NCBI GenBank assembly: GCA_014529385.2
Contig: CM043948.1
Span: 77,734,291 to 77,798,290, forward strand
Direction of reading: 5' to 3'
Length of the DNA stretch: 64,000 nt
Source of the DNA: Adiantum capillus-veneris
Lineage: Eukaryota > Streptophyta > Polypodiopsida > Polypodiales > Pteridaceae
Shown here: positions 1-11,105 of the stretch, in pieces
Layout: each line of letters opens with the position of its first letter
How positions within the stretch are numbered: position 1 is the first letter of the stretch
Notes under the pieces: model-generated
Told to the model about the DNA's origin: nothing
Database searches by the model: none
The model's input: only the letters and a program-made list of their open reading frames with translations
Program-made: the position numbers and the translations under genes

Positions 1-1196
1 GAGATTAGATACATATATATATGTTGGATTAGAGATGAAAAAGAAAACAACAACAAATCAAGAAAACATCAATGTAGAACACATCTTACTTGACAAACCC
101 TTTGGCACCATTATTGATGGAGAGAGAAGAAGTGTGGATAATTCCACTTTGATTGATACACTAAGTGCAAGACCTTCTTTGATTAGAGTTGATCTTCCAA
201 GGTTAGCTTGTTGCAAGAATGGCTAGTCTCCCTTTAGGGGAAAGTGTAGGCTTGGGCTTATGTTAATGGCTAAGTACAATTAGGCATTACTACTCACTCC
301 CTCAAGAATTCCTCTCCTCAATGGCTTGAATGCTTGAGTTCGTTCCAAGGAAAAAGAGGTCCCCTTTTATAGGTGAAGGGAACCCCCAAGGGTTTACACA
401 AGAAGAGAGGAGCTAGTGTGAACAGGAATTGGAAAAGTTGGAAATGAGCTGCCCCTTCATGATGTGGGCAGACTGGGGTCCAGTATTTTGATCATATCTC
501 CTCAACCGTGGCTTCAAATAAAAAAGTAAAAATATGGGCAAAAACTTCAGCTCATTAGCTACGATTTTCATTTTGAAATTGTTTTCCAATTCGAATTGGA
601 ACCTTGTGTTAAAAAATCATCAAAATAGGGTCCATTTATGGCAGCAAAAGTCTTCATGTGGTCTCCTTAGCCTAGACTTTCCTTTAATTCCAAAGGACAC
701 CTCATGCCATATGAAAGCATGGCATTGCTCCTTGACAAAGTTTTGTAATCATGCTTGCAATAATGCATTAAAATAAGTGTATCTTTGAAATCATGCCACC
801 TAGTGTCCCACTAGGATTTGATTCTCTCCTAGTAGCTATTTAAAAAGAAATATAAGAAAAGTATAAAAAATACATAGAATATATATATATTGGAGTTTAT
901 CCTAGATATAGGATCTAGCTAGGGTGTGAGATGATAATGAAATAGTAGAAATAAAGAATCAATTCATTTTGACCCAAGTTAAAGAGGCGGAGCTATTGAT
1001 GCTTTTCCCATAGTATTTTCTGATTGTAAAGTAAGGATATGTTACCCTTGAGAAAAATAATAGGATGAGATAGAAGGCTTATTATTATACTTAAATATGC
1101 ATATGTACACTATAGGAAATATAATTATGTATCTAAAAAAATACAAGATAGATCTTGTAGCATGCGCTCCCACTATGTACGTGTCACAGCACGACA
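1..1196 (-). repeat. 3' LTR of element A, truncated by window start
   Basis: Matches 9270-10465 base for base in length, with scattered substitutions. On the minus strand the LTR begins TGTCGTGC (plus-strand end GCACGACA at 1196), directly after a purine-rich tract. About 836 bases of this LTR should lie left of the window. Short reading frames on the plus strand here are antisense to the element and are not taken as genes. Confidence 0.9.
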
Positions 1197-1212
1197 TCCA
1201 CCCCCTCTAAAC
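1197..1212 (-). other. Polypurine tract of element A
   Basis: On the minus strand the sequence just before the 3' LTR reads AGAGGGGGTGGA, a typical plus-strand primer for LTR retrotransposons. It overlaps the pol stop codon (TAG at 1207-1209). Confidence 0.75.
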
Positions 1213-4200
1213 CTGCACATCCTCCGATATGTGCCACATTGTCTCTAGATCATTGTCTCCTCTTCTCTTAAACATTTTCATCCTTTTTCCTGCAATGGGA
1301 ATCTTTACTTCTGTACCGTCTAGTTCAGACAAGCTGTAAGTAGCATTTTCATGCACATGCTTTACAACATACGGTCCAAACCATCTTTTTAAGAACTTAC
1401 GCATGACTGTGTGCTGGTTATCAAGGCTACTATCATACACTAAAACCCAGTCACCTTTGTGAATTGCTTTGCTCCTGAGTCGATGTCGCTTATCAAAATA
1501 GTCCTTGTTTTTCAACCTTGCATTTTTGAGTCGTTCTTTTGCAGCTTCAATGTCTCCAGGTCTTCTCTCAAGCTGCCTTATATGCAGTGCAAGGAGATCT
1601 TCCCTACTAAGCCCCTCTTGCCAAGGTAGTACATTCCATGTGGGAATTGTATCCTCAATTGGCATCACTGGCTTTTGACCATGCATTAGCTCCGCAAGCA
1701 TGTAGCCAGTTACTGAGCTATGTGTTGTACGATCAGCCCATAAAGCATATGGTAACAATTTTGGCCACTCACCAACTCTTCCTTCGCAAGCCTTGGCCAA
1801 AGCTTTGATGATAGGAGGATGCCCTCTTTCACTCTTTCCATTGCCTTCAGGGTTGTAAGCTGTAGTAAGAGAAAGCTTGATCCCTAATCTAGAAAAGAAC
1901 TCCCTTGCTTCTTCGGCATCCAGTTCACCTCGATCTGCAGTGATTTTTCCCACACAACCATAACGGCAAATCACCTCATCAAGAAGGAATTTGCACACAT
2001 CTTCTGTGGTCTTAGCTCTTAATGCTCTTCCTTCAACCTGGTTAGTTAGGTCCTCTCGTGCAAGAACCAAGTATCTCATCTGCCAGAGTCCTAAAGGCAT
2101 CATGACTAGATCCACAACCCATTTATAGTGCATGGCTAGTGGATATGTAGGGTGCAATCCATCACGATGTTGAACATTTGAATACATTTGACAAGTTACA
2201 CATGACTCTACAAACTGAGATACATCTTTATACATACCCTTCCACCAGTATTTTTCTTTCAACTTGGAGAAGGTTGCCCACACACCCCTGTGTCCAGCCC
2301 ATAGACTCTCATGAAACTCTTGCATGAGCTTTACTTGAGTCTCTTTTTTACATATAACCCGTTGTGGTGTAGCATCCTTTTGCTTAGGATGCTTCCACAA
2401 GTAACCATCCCTTAAAAAGTACCCATATGCTTTCCTGCGTATCCTCTTGAATTCTTGTTCAGACCAATCATCCTGTTTTGTTAGAGTACTCAAGTACCTT
2501 CCAATAGAAAGCCAATCACCTTCATAAAGATCTTTCAAGAACAATTCAAGTGAATTAGTCATGTAGACATTGTTACCTTTGACATGAGAGATAGAATAGA
2601 ATTTTGTGCCTACATCATCTCCCTCATCAATCATTTGTGACTCATCTTCATACCTTGCCCTTGATAGCATATCTGCCACTGTATTGTCTTTACCTGCAAT
2701 GTGCTTAAACTCGGGATTTAAGGACTTAATGTAGGCAATCCACCGCAACATAGCAATGTCTGGTGTTGAGCAGCTTGTAATCATCCCAAGAAGTGGTAGA
2801 CAATCTGTTTCTACAACCACACATGCACCAATTAGGTACTCTTTCCCACTTTTCAAGGTTGTAACCATACCCCATAACTCTCTCTTTATCTGTGGATAGT
2901 TTCTTTGGCGAGAACTTAGTACCTTTGCTCCAAATCTTACCACATACGTGTGTCCTTCTTTGTCATCTTGCCCTATTGCCCATCCAATCCCTGTAGGAAT
3001 GGTATCTACTGTCACAATCACTGGCCTTTGACACTCATAGTCTACCTTTCTCAAAGTCGTTGCTGACTGGAGTAACTCCTTTAGCTTTTTCATGGATTTT
3101 ACATGTGCTTCTGTCCATTTAAACTTTTGATTCTTTCTAAGCAGCTGATAAAGAGGATCAGCTACATGTGCATAATGTGGAGTCCAAATAACATAGAAGA
3201 CACATGCGCCTAGAAACCTTCTAACCTCAGTGATGCTAGTGCATGTTTCTTTCATTCTTTGGATGGCATCTACCTTTGATGGACAAGGTTTCCTACCATA
3301 TAGCCCGCACATGTGCCCCACAATGAGCACTTCTTTGACACCAAACATAGACTTTTGCCCTGACAATGTAAGATTCACTTCTTCCAACCTAGACAAAATT
3401 TTATCACAATCATTTATGTGATTTACCACAAACCTGCAACATCCCTTGAGATCCAAACCTTCATCTTTGTCACTTTCGTCACATCCTTTGATAGGCAAAT
3501 CATCAATGAAAGGCATTGTGATTTGAGGAATAAAGTCACGTAAGACCTTATTCATCCCATTCATCATATGTGCAACCGAGTTGGTTGCTCCCTGTGGCAA
3601 GGTACACATCCTTACCAAACCCAAAGGTGTTCTCATGGTTGTCAAGTCTCTGCTTTTGATTGCAAGCTGAAATTGATCATACCCTGAGTAGAGATCCCCC
3701 ATTGAGTAGATTGCCCTCCCTGCAAACGCCTCTGTAAATTCATCCACAATTGGACCTGTTCCTACATTTCTTATTGTCACCTTGTTCACTGGTTGCATAT
3801 CTTGGATGAAGCGTAGAGAACCATTCTTCTTTGGAACTGTGAACCACCTGTTTGAGTATGGAGCACAAGAAGGCTCCAAGATTCCCATTTTGATTTTCTC
3901 ATTCAGTAGCTCTACTAACTTTGGCAAATGAGCCTTTGGAACCGGAATAGGCCGCAGATTCCAAGGCACATGAGGTATTGTGAAAATTACCATAGGAGCT
4001 ACAATATAAGGATCAACACATCCTATCTCATGTGGCTCAAATGCAAAAGCCTTACCATGATTTGAAAGCATTTCTTTGAAGCATCTTGTCTCCTCCTGTG
4101 TTAGAAACTCCTCGCAACCAATCTGCAACTCTTGAAAGGACTCCTTTGTGAAGGTATGCCCGATCTTTTTAGGATTCCGCAAACTTGGTTGTAAAGAAGC

Positions 4201-4322
4201 CTGTTCAATCTTTTCCTTATTGTTGGGTGGTAAGGGTGAAGCTACTGGTTTCACCTTCTTTGCTACACTCTTGTATTTAGTTTCAACATGGACTTCTGGG
4301 CCAACTGTTTGGCTTTCTTTAA
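1207..4322 (-). CDS. Element A pol: reverse transcriptase, RNase H, integrase (downstream part)
   Basis: Intact frame for the replication enzymes of element A. In order: a leader of about 80 residues, RT with the catalytic motif MPFIDDLPIKG (near 3500, usual form YVDD), RNase H with VTVDTIPTGIGW and a late VETDC, integrase zinc finger H-H-C-C (HESLWAGH then CVTCQ), and the DDE core (VVDLVMM, ITADRGELD, NPEGNGKSERGH), followed by a C-terminal chromo-less tail. It has no premature stop. An apparent upstream ATG at 4440 is inside an inserted DNA transposon, so the real N-terminus is at 5662-5981. After removing the 1339-bp insert and one TTAA, the two parts are in the same frame. It ends at TAG in the polypurine tract. 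Confidence 0.9.
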
Positions 4323-5661
4323 CACTAGGTTGGTAACCTAACAGGACATAAAAGTGTCCTTTCAGGGTTTTGAAAAAAACCTCCAAAACCATAGTAGATC
4401 CACTCATTTTGTAAAATCCTTTCATGAGGTTATAGTTCAAGGCCTACTACACATGGAAAAAATAAGAAACTCCTAAAATTTATCATCTTTTGGTCACACC
4501 AAGCCTCCAAAGTTGATGGACCAGTACATTTTCATCAAAACAGTCATTTCTTACGTTTTGTTGCATAAAAATAAGATTAGGGATTTTTGTACGACTTGAG
4601 ATAAATTCCCTAGTTAACTTCAATGGGTTGGTGATCAGAACATATGATTACTTCTCACTCACTATTTTTTGTTTTGCCAAAAGAAATAGGTACAAAAAAG
4701 TTGAATTTTTACCATTCTGTAAACCTATCATCAAAGTTTCTATAGCCACGCTCAATACAAATAATATATGCATGTTTTCTTAGTTCCATATTGTCCTTTA
4801 GGTTCATAAGGAGCCATGGAGCATGTCAAAAGAATAATACATCTCTTACCAAGGGGAATCTTGGGGACAAAGATGAAGTGCTAAATACAGCAAACATAAA
4901 AAAACTGGGTTCAACATTATGAGTTGTAGAATCCCATAGAAACTATTCAATATCTAGCCAAATATGATCCTTATGACTAGATATAGTTACTACCTACAAA
5001 ATGCATGTAGTTGTCACAAGAAACTAACAATATTGAAAAAGCTATACTTGATATACTAGAATGTTTCGTTTTCTTCTATAATTGAAAAAATCAACCATAG
5101 TTGTCTACTATGCAAAATAGGGTATTAGGTGCCCCAAAACTCAAGGAATATTAGCTTCATGTTACAATATGCGACATAGAAAATCAAAACTGCATTTGGA
5201 TATCATGAAAGCCACCAAAAAAATTATAGAAGAGCTAAAATTGGCTAAAAAACAAGATTTGACAATTTTTGTAATTTGGTCATAACTTACAACTTTAACA
5301 TTTATTTCTCCCTAGAAGCATCAGGACATGTTGAGGACTACTAAAGATAGTTCTCTAGCAGTATATACCTCACACACATGAATTCTAGAGTGGTATAGTT
5401 GCAAAAAGTTGAAAAAAGCCAAAAACAGGATCCGTTTTTTCATATAGTTTAGGTTGTGAAATGTTGTGCAAGGACAAGGTTAAAGATGGAATTGATATTC
5501 CAAAAAAATGTCGAGTTTTTTTCAGCTCATGAGACAACTTTTTAGACAGATAGCACCTCAAAATCCATTTTGAAACTCTTGACATAATTCAAGGAAAATG
5601 GCCACTTAACAAGACATAAAAGTGTCCCAGGACATAAAAGTGTCCCATTACCAACTTAGTG
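4323..5661. mobile_element. TTAA-flanked inverted-repeat transposon, copy 1
   Basis: The ends are CACTAGGTTGG at the left and its near-complement CCAACTTAGTG at the right (one mismatch), each flanked by TTAA (4319-4322 and 5662-5665). It is 1339 bp, AT-rich, with no credible coding frame, so non-autonomous. An imperfect palindrome, GGACATAAAAGTGTCC, lies near the left end and twice near the right end. Removing the element and one TTAA rejoins element A's pol in frame, which fixes the boundaries. A second copy is at 16446-17767. TTAA duplication is typical of piggyBac, but the terminal CACTAG is not the piggyBac end I know, so the superfamily is open. Confidence 0.85.
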
Positions 5662-5981
5662 TTAAAGGCTTCTATTACTTGATACATTTCCATAGAGAAA
5701 ACTTCCACAACTTCATTTTCAAGATGCAAACTAGACCTCATTATAGCATCAAGCTCACCCATAGTATCTACAAAAGAAACTTGTTCACACAAACCCAAAA
5801 CATTTTCAGTAGGCTTTAGCAACCCACTCTTTTTCATGCCTATTTGTACATTATGCACATATTGCCTCTCATATCTCTTCAAATCTTCAAGTTTTGTAAA
5901 ACATACTGATCCATTCCTTGTTACCAAGGAGCTCATTGAGAAAGTTTCACCTATTTTTGGATCAGGCGAGACCCTTTTTCT
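5662..5981 (-). CDS. Element A pol, N-terminal part cut off by the DNA transposon
   Basis: Open minus-strand frame of about 107 codons that runs into the TTAA site and continues on the far side of the insert. It opens just after TAA (plus 5982-5984), with an internal ATG at 5936. The gag stop is 24 bases upstream and in another frame, so the original link was either a -1 shift or a now-mutated junction. No domain is recognisable; it would be a spacer ahead of the reverse transcriptase. The protein is broken by the transposon unless that excises precisely. Confidence 0.6.
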
Positions 5982-6004
5982 TTATGTACCACTGCAATCC
6001 CGCT

Positions 6005-8380
6005 TTACAATGGTACTTGGCAAAAACCCATCATTTCTCTATGATCATGAAACTCTTTGCTTACCTTTGGTAGAGGATGTTCTCTGAGTTTGTCATGATT
6101 TCTTTCATGGTTTATACAGACTGTGGGAAATTGGACAGCTCGTTTACCATCTTTGCTACGTATTCTAGCATATGCTGAACCATCGTCCATTACCTTTGTT
6201 TCCATTCGAACTCCCACAATGTAGGGTTGTCCAAGGATGAGATGATATGAAGATGTATCCTGTACAAAGAAGTTTTGGTCAATCTTTACATCACCTATTG
6301 TTACCTTCACACCTGGACATGCTGCATACAATTCACCGGATGAATTGTTTGCCACTTTTACCATCCAGCCATGATTTGTGTCCATCGGCCATTTGCACTT
6401 GTTGTAGAGACTCTTTGACATTATGTTTATTTCTGAACCATGGTCAATCAAGGCAACAAATGGCTCTTCAAGATCACCTACCTTGACCAAAGTTTCTGTA
6501 GTAGCCCTTGCCCAATGACTTCGTGAATAGTAACTCCTAGGAATATCTTCAACTTCTTCATCATCATTTGAGAAATACACTTGCTTCACTCTCCCACTAG
6601 ATTGGTAGCATCCTACCACAGCTCCATCATTCTCCTTATTTTGTAGTTGCATCCCTTGTGTCTTCGAGGTTTCCCCTTCAACCTGTGGACGAGAAACTTC
6701 AGCAAGGGTTTGCCTCTTCCTCTTGATGATGTCAATGATCTCCTCGTGGAATTCACGCTTTGCAATGCCAAGAACTTCTCCTAGAGTGAACTCAATCTTG
6801 CTATTCAAGATCCTTTCCTCCAAGACGTTCTTTAAATTTGTAGCAACCTCAATATGAGATTGTAGTTTATAAGTTGGGCCTTTTGTCTTACCTTTCGTTG
6901 GCTCTTTCTTCTTTCCTGTTGTAGACTCCTCCATGAGTACTTCAGGTGGAGATGCTCCTTGTGTTGAGGGTGTTTGAGAAGGCATTGAGTCGCTTCTTCC
7001 CCCACTTCTAGAAGCTCTTTTTGATGGTCCTTCATCAACATTCTCACGTCTGCGCTTCTCTTCTACAATTGCCTCATTTTGTTGGCATTTTGTAATGTAG
7101 GCATGCACTGACAATGAGTCCACTGGATCATTCCATCCTGTTTCTAGACGTATGCAATCACCTGCTTCATGTAGAATCTCTTTTGTAAGCTTTCCCTTTT
7201 TAGCTAATTGCATGACATTTGGCCAAATTTGACCATGATGGTCACTCACCTCTTCATCACAAAAATGTTCAATTTTTACTCCATAAGTAGCTGCCTCAAC
7301 TGAAGAGGTGGCATGCTTAGTTTCCATATCTTCAACTAAGGTTTGCATTCCCCCCTTCCCAAAGTTAGTTCTCAAGGGTAGACCTGTCTCTCTTAAGTGG
7401 ATTTTACCATCCTTAAAAAAGACAATATCTTTTGACAAAGCATCACTAAAATCATCACAATCCCTTCTTACATGGTCTGTACTATCACACCAAATACATC
7501 TATTAACAAACCCTTCTTTGGGCTGTTGTCTTTGCCTAGGAAGTGGCCCTGATGGTTGGCCTTTTTCTTCAAGCTTTTCAAGCTTCACCTTCAAGTCACG
7601 CATTCCCTTCACAAGCTCATCTAGCATGGACTCATCAAACTTAGGAGCGATAAAAGTAGGCTTTACCATTTTGTCAGGAGTTGAGGTGGAAGGACTTGTA
7701 GTGTTTAGTACCATCTTGTACCTTCTTCTTTGTCGTTTGGCAAGCAGTGAGACAGCACCTTCAACCTCATTCCAGTCGGTCTTTAGTCCTTGCTCAGCAT
7801 CTTTATCTTCAAGAAGAAGCTCCAAATTTTCTTGAAACTCTTTACCTGCAGCTTGTAAGAAAAGATTTGTCTTCTCTGCATTTAGTGTGGCCCTTTCTGT
7901 CCTTGTGAGTTGTGCATAGCGCCGCTCAAATTCCCTAAGTAGTTCTGTTATTGATAGTCCTTGCTTTGGCTTGACTACCCATTCTAAGAATGTCCTTTTG
8001 GTCACTCTCTCAGAGTCCTCCATGAAATATTCCTCCTTTAAAGCTACTTTGAGTTCTTCCCAATTTCTCCCATGCCCGTCTTTAATTGCCCTAACATTCT
8101 CCCTAATTTCTGGAGCAACAACTAGCTCAAAGCTTTGAATCATCTCACCTTCTGACACGCGATGCAGCTCCATCTCCTTCACATACTCGCGTAAGTACTT
8201 GGTTACATCTTTTCCATTGAATTGATCCATTCTGTTGACGACCGCTTGTATGGCCTTCGTTGCTGAAATCTCCCTTCTTTCAGTGGCATGTTGTTGTTTC
8301 ATGAACATTGCAAATGCTTTAAACATTTGCATTGTTGTTGGGTCTAAATGCATACCCTGTTGCTCAACATGATCACCCAT
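6005..8380 (-). CDS. Element A Gag with aspartic protease
   Basis: About 790 residues. I chose the ATG at 8380, downstream of the primer site; the frame is open further upstream into the LTR but that would be untranslated leader. The Gag half is rich in Glu/Lys helices, then a zinc knuckle CIWCDSTDHVRRDC (C-x2-C-x4-H-x4-C) that binds genomic RNA, a Ser/Lys-rich linker, then a retropepsin with ALIDHGSEINIMS and LILGQPYI. The catalytic triplet is D-H-G where most families have DSG or DTG; I recall DHG from fungal-type gypsy elements. It ends at TAA (6005-6007); the codon could derive from CAA by one C-to-T change, after which the frame stays open for 17 more codons. Confidence 0.88.
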   Translation of the reverse strand: MGDHVEQQGMHLDPTTMQMFKAFAMFMKQQHATERREISATKAIQAVVNRMDQFNGKDVTKYLREYVKEMELHRVSEGEMIQSFELVVAPEIRENVRAIKDGHGRNWEELKVALKEEYFMEDSERVTKRTFLEWVVKPKQGLSITELLREFERRYAQLTRTERATLNAEKTNLFLQAAGKEFQENLELLLEDKDAEQGLKTDWNEVEGAVSLLAKRQRRRYKMVLNTTSPSTSTPDKMVKPTFIAPKFDESMLDELVKGMRDLKVKLEKLEEKGQPSGPLPRQRQQPKEGFVNRCIWCDSTDHVRRDCDDFSDALSKDIVFFKDGKIHLRETGLPLRTNFGKGGMQTLVEDMETKHATSSVEAATYGVKIEHFCDEEVSDHHGQIWPNVMQLAKKGKLTKEILHEAGDCIRLETGWNDPVDSLSVHAYITKCQQNEAIVEEKRRRENVDEGPSKRASRSGGRSDSMPSQTPSTQGASPPEVLMEESTTGKKKEPTKGKTKGPTYKLQSHIEVATNLKNVLEERILNSKIEFTLGEVLGIAKREFHEEIIDIIKRKRQTLAEVSRPQVEGETSKTQGMQLQNKENDGAVVGCYQSSGRVKQVYFSNDDEEVEDIPRSYYSRSHWARATTETLVKVGDLEEPFVALIDHGSEINIMSKSLYNKCKWPMDTNHGWMVKVANNSSGELYAACPGVKVTIGDVKIDQNFFVQDTSSYHLILGQPYIVGVRMETKVMDDGSAYARIRSKDGKRAVQFPTVCINHERNHDKLREHPLPKVSKEFHDHREMMGFCQVPL

Positions 8381-8409
8381 GGTTACCCACAAACTCTCAC
8401 CCTGGCAGT

Positions 8410-8427
8410 TTCGCGTCGGGTTCACCA
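8410..8427 (-). other. Primer-binding site of element A
   Basis: On the minus strand the sequence six bases inside the 5' LTR reads TGGTGAACCCGACGCGAA, the form expected for pairing with a tRNA 3' end (CCA complement TGG). It is not the initiator-Met site used by the two copia elements in this window. I cannot name the tRNA. Confidence 0.6.
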
Positions 8428-8433
8428 AAAATA

Positions 8434-10465
8434 TGTCGAGAAATTTGCGGCCTTGCCAGAAAAGCACTGGGCTTATGGCTGTGAGAGTTTGTGAGAGAAC
8501 TCAACAAAAACTATATGAAGGAGTTAAACCATAGATGCCATGAAAAATAGGGTTTGGAAAGAAGTGCAATCAAAGAAGACTCACTCTTTCTCTCTTGCAC
8601 TCACATACACAAAGAAAGAACGCAAAAGAGAATGTCAAAACAATACGAAGATGAAAACATCAAGGCTATGGTCATATCGTATCATGGGTAATATGAAAAG
8701 GTTAATGGATGAGTTAATGGCATTCAATCTTGGCTAACCAAATAGGCTACGAATTGTTCTTTGGAATTGTAGTTTTGTGCTTACCATAATATATATATTT
8801 TGTCTAGTGATTGGGATTAATTGTGTGTACAAATCCTCTTGGTTCATAGCAAGATAACTACGCTTACGTCAAAAGAAAAATTATAGTCTATGAGAGGTAG
8901 TATGATCGGATCCAGTGATAGAAGTATTTCATTGAGCCTTTCAGGGCCGAAGAGAAACACTATACGTTGTTGAAAGTGTAATTTACGGCTAATCCATACG
9001 TTAATTCTAATAGATCGTACAGAGTGAAAGCGATAGAAATGATCATCATGTGGGTTATTCATCTAGGATAGTATGTGAGAAATGTAGATATGAGAAAAAT
9101 GTAGATATGAGAGAAGTGAAGAGATGAGAAGTTTCCCTCCCAAGCCCTATTCTTGCCCGTAGGCAATAAGGATACTGCGGGGAGAGATGTACCTGTAGAA
9201 AAGTGAACCTAGAATTTGTGGAGAGGATGAATCACTAAGAATGAGAGAGATAGGTTTGCTTTAGGAGATGAGATTAGATACATATATATATGTTGGATTA
9301 GAGATGAAAAAGAAAACAACAACAAATCAAGAAAACATCAATGTAGAACACATCTTACTTGACAAACCCTTTGGCACCATTATTGATGGAGAGAGAAGAA
9401 GAGTGGATAATTCCACTTTGATTGATACACCAAGTGCAAGACCTTCTTTGATTAGAGTTGATCTTCCAAGGTTAGCTTGTTGCAGGAATGGCTAGTCTCC
9501 CTTTAGGAGAAAGTGTAGGCTTGGGCTTATGCTAATGGCTAAGTACAGTTAGGCATTACTACTCACTCCCTCAAGAATTCCTCTCCTCAATGGCTTGAAT
9601 GCTTGAGTTCCTTCCAAGGAAGAAGAGGTCCCCTTTTATAGGTGAAGGGAACCCCCAAGGGTTTACACAAGAAGAGAGGAGCCAGTGTGAACAGGAATTA
9701 AAAACGTTGGAAATGAGCTGCCCCTACATGATGTGGGCAGACTGGGGTCCAGTATTTTGATCATATCTCCTCAACCGTGGCTCCAAATAAAAAAGTAAAA
9801 ATATGGGCAAAAACTTCAGCTCATTAGCTACGATTTTCATTTTAAAATTGTTTTCAAATTTGGACTGGAACCTTGTGAAAAAAAATCATCAAAATAGGGT
9901 CCATTTATGGCAGCAAAAGTCTTCATGTGGTCTCCTTAGCCTAGACTTTCATTTAATTCCAAAGGACACCTCATGCCATATGAAAGCATGACATTTCTCC
10001 TTGACAAAGTTTTGTAATCATGCTTGCAATAATGCATTAAAATAAGTGTATCTTTGAAATCATGCCAGCTAGTGTCCCACTAGGATTTGATTCTCTCCTA
10101 GTAGCTATTTAAAAAGAAATATAAGAAAAGTATAAAAAATACATAGAATATATATATATTGGAGTTTATCCTAGATATAGGATCTAGCTAGGGTGTGAGA
10201 TGATAATGAAATAGTAGAAATAAAGAATCAATTCTTTTTGCCCCAAGTTAAAGAGACGGAGCTATTGATGCTTTTCCCATAGTATTTTCTGATGGTAAAG
10301 TAAGGATATGTTACCCTTGAGAAAAATAATAGGATGAGATAGAAGGCTTATTATTATACTTAAATATGCATATGTACACTATAGGAAATATAATTATGTA
10401 TCTAAAAAAATACAAGATAGATCTTGTAGCATGCGTTCCCACTATGTACGTGTCACAGCACGACA
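8434..10465 (-). repeat. 5' LTR of element A, complete, 2032 bp
   Basis: Plus-strand ends TGTCGAG and GCACGACA give the usual TG...CA with a five-base inverted terminus (TGTCG/CGACA). The left edge is set by the adjacent primer site and the right edge by loss of similarity to the 3' LTR copy and resumption of element B coding sequence. Confidence 0.88.
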
Positions 10466-11105
10466 ACACCATAATGGTTTTTTGTAGCTTTGGCTTCAAC
10501 ACACTCTTCCCAAATGCTTGACACCTATTGCAAGACCTACACCAATGGTGAACATCCTTGTGAAAACTAGGCCATACATACCCCTCTTGCAAGATCTTAT
10601 GCAAGGTGATCTTTAGAGAAAAATGGCCACCACATGCACCTTCATGATTATCTTCCAACACTCTATAAAGCTCCTCTCGCCAAGGTATACGTCTCAACAC
10701 GAGATCAGCCCCTTTCATGTACAACACATCACCAGTCAATTTGTACCTGGATGCTCTACGCACAAAGCCATACTTCTTAGACTTCTCAATGTCCTTTGGA
10801 ATGATTCGTGTTAGCAAAAACTCCTCTTCTTGAGCCAAACTTTCCCGACCATGATAAAGAGGTAAGTTGGTACTCTATACAAATAGCTCCCCAATCATGC
10901 CTTGAGCTGCTTCATGTGCCTCTCCATTGAGAGCACGTTCAATGTTTCTGATGCTCCACGCTTCAAACTTTTTTAACGGGCCTTTAATTCTGAAGCACAT
11001 TTCCTTCAAGGAGGTGTTCTTACTCTTCCACACACCCAGCACTTGCTTCACAACTAGCAAGGCATCACCTTTTATAGTCAACCTTTTAATCCCGTGCTTC
11101 AGCAA
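10466..11105 (-). pseudogene. Element B: end of second RNase H and integrase zinc finger
   Basis: Minus-strand frame with the C-terminal half of a host-type RNase H (LTIKGDALLVVKQVLG, then a late NGEAHEAA), a TAG at 10875-10877 where Gln fits, and then the integrase N-terminal zinc-binding region (HEGACGGHF ... CRSCNRCQ). It is cut after about 15 more residues by the LTR of element A. It is one frame off from the upstream part of the same domain, so a frameshift lies near 11100. Confidence 0.78.

Larger units (their letters stand above)
1..10465 (-). mobile_element. Ty3/gypsy LTR retrotransposon A (left end outside window)
   Basis: A retrotransposon read on the minus strand: 5' LTR at the right, primer site, gag-protease, pol, polypurine tract, 3' LTR at the left. 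The last 1196 bases of each LTR can be aligned without gaps and differ at roughly 30 places by eye, so it is a fairly young insertion. It lies inside element B: the B integrase frame stops at the LTR edge (10465/10466). The right target-duplication candidate is ACACC at 10466-10470; its partner is left of the window. A 1.34-kb DNA transposon splits its pol. Protease DHG, RT FIDD and integrase ERGH signatures are ones I link to fungal-type gypsy elements; this family placement is from memory. Confidence 0.9.

Noticed and set aside
35-226. 63-codon plus-strand ORF, repeated at 9305-9495
   Set aside because: It is antisense to element A and present in both copies only because they are LTRs; no promoter or similarity supports it.
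4323-4440. ATG at 4440 as the start of element A pol
   Set aside because: It lies inside the TTAA transposon; the true upstream pol frame continues at 5662-5981.
7308-7835. 175-codon plus-strand ORF
   Set aside because: Antisense shadow of element A gag-protease with no recognisable domain.
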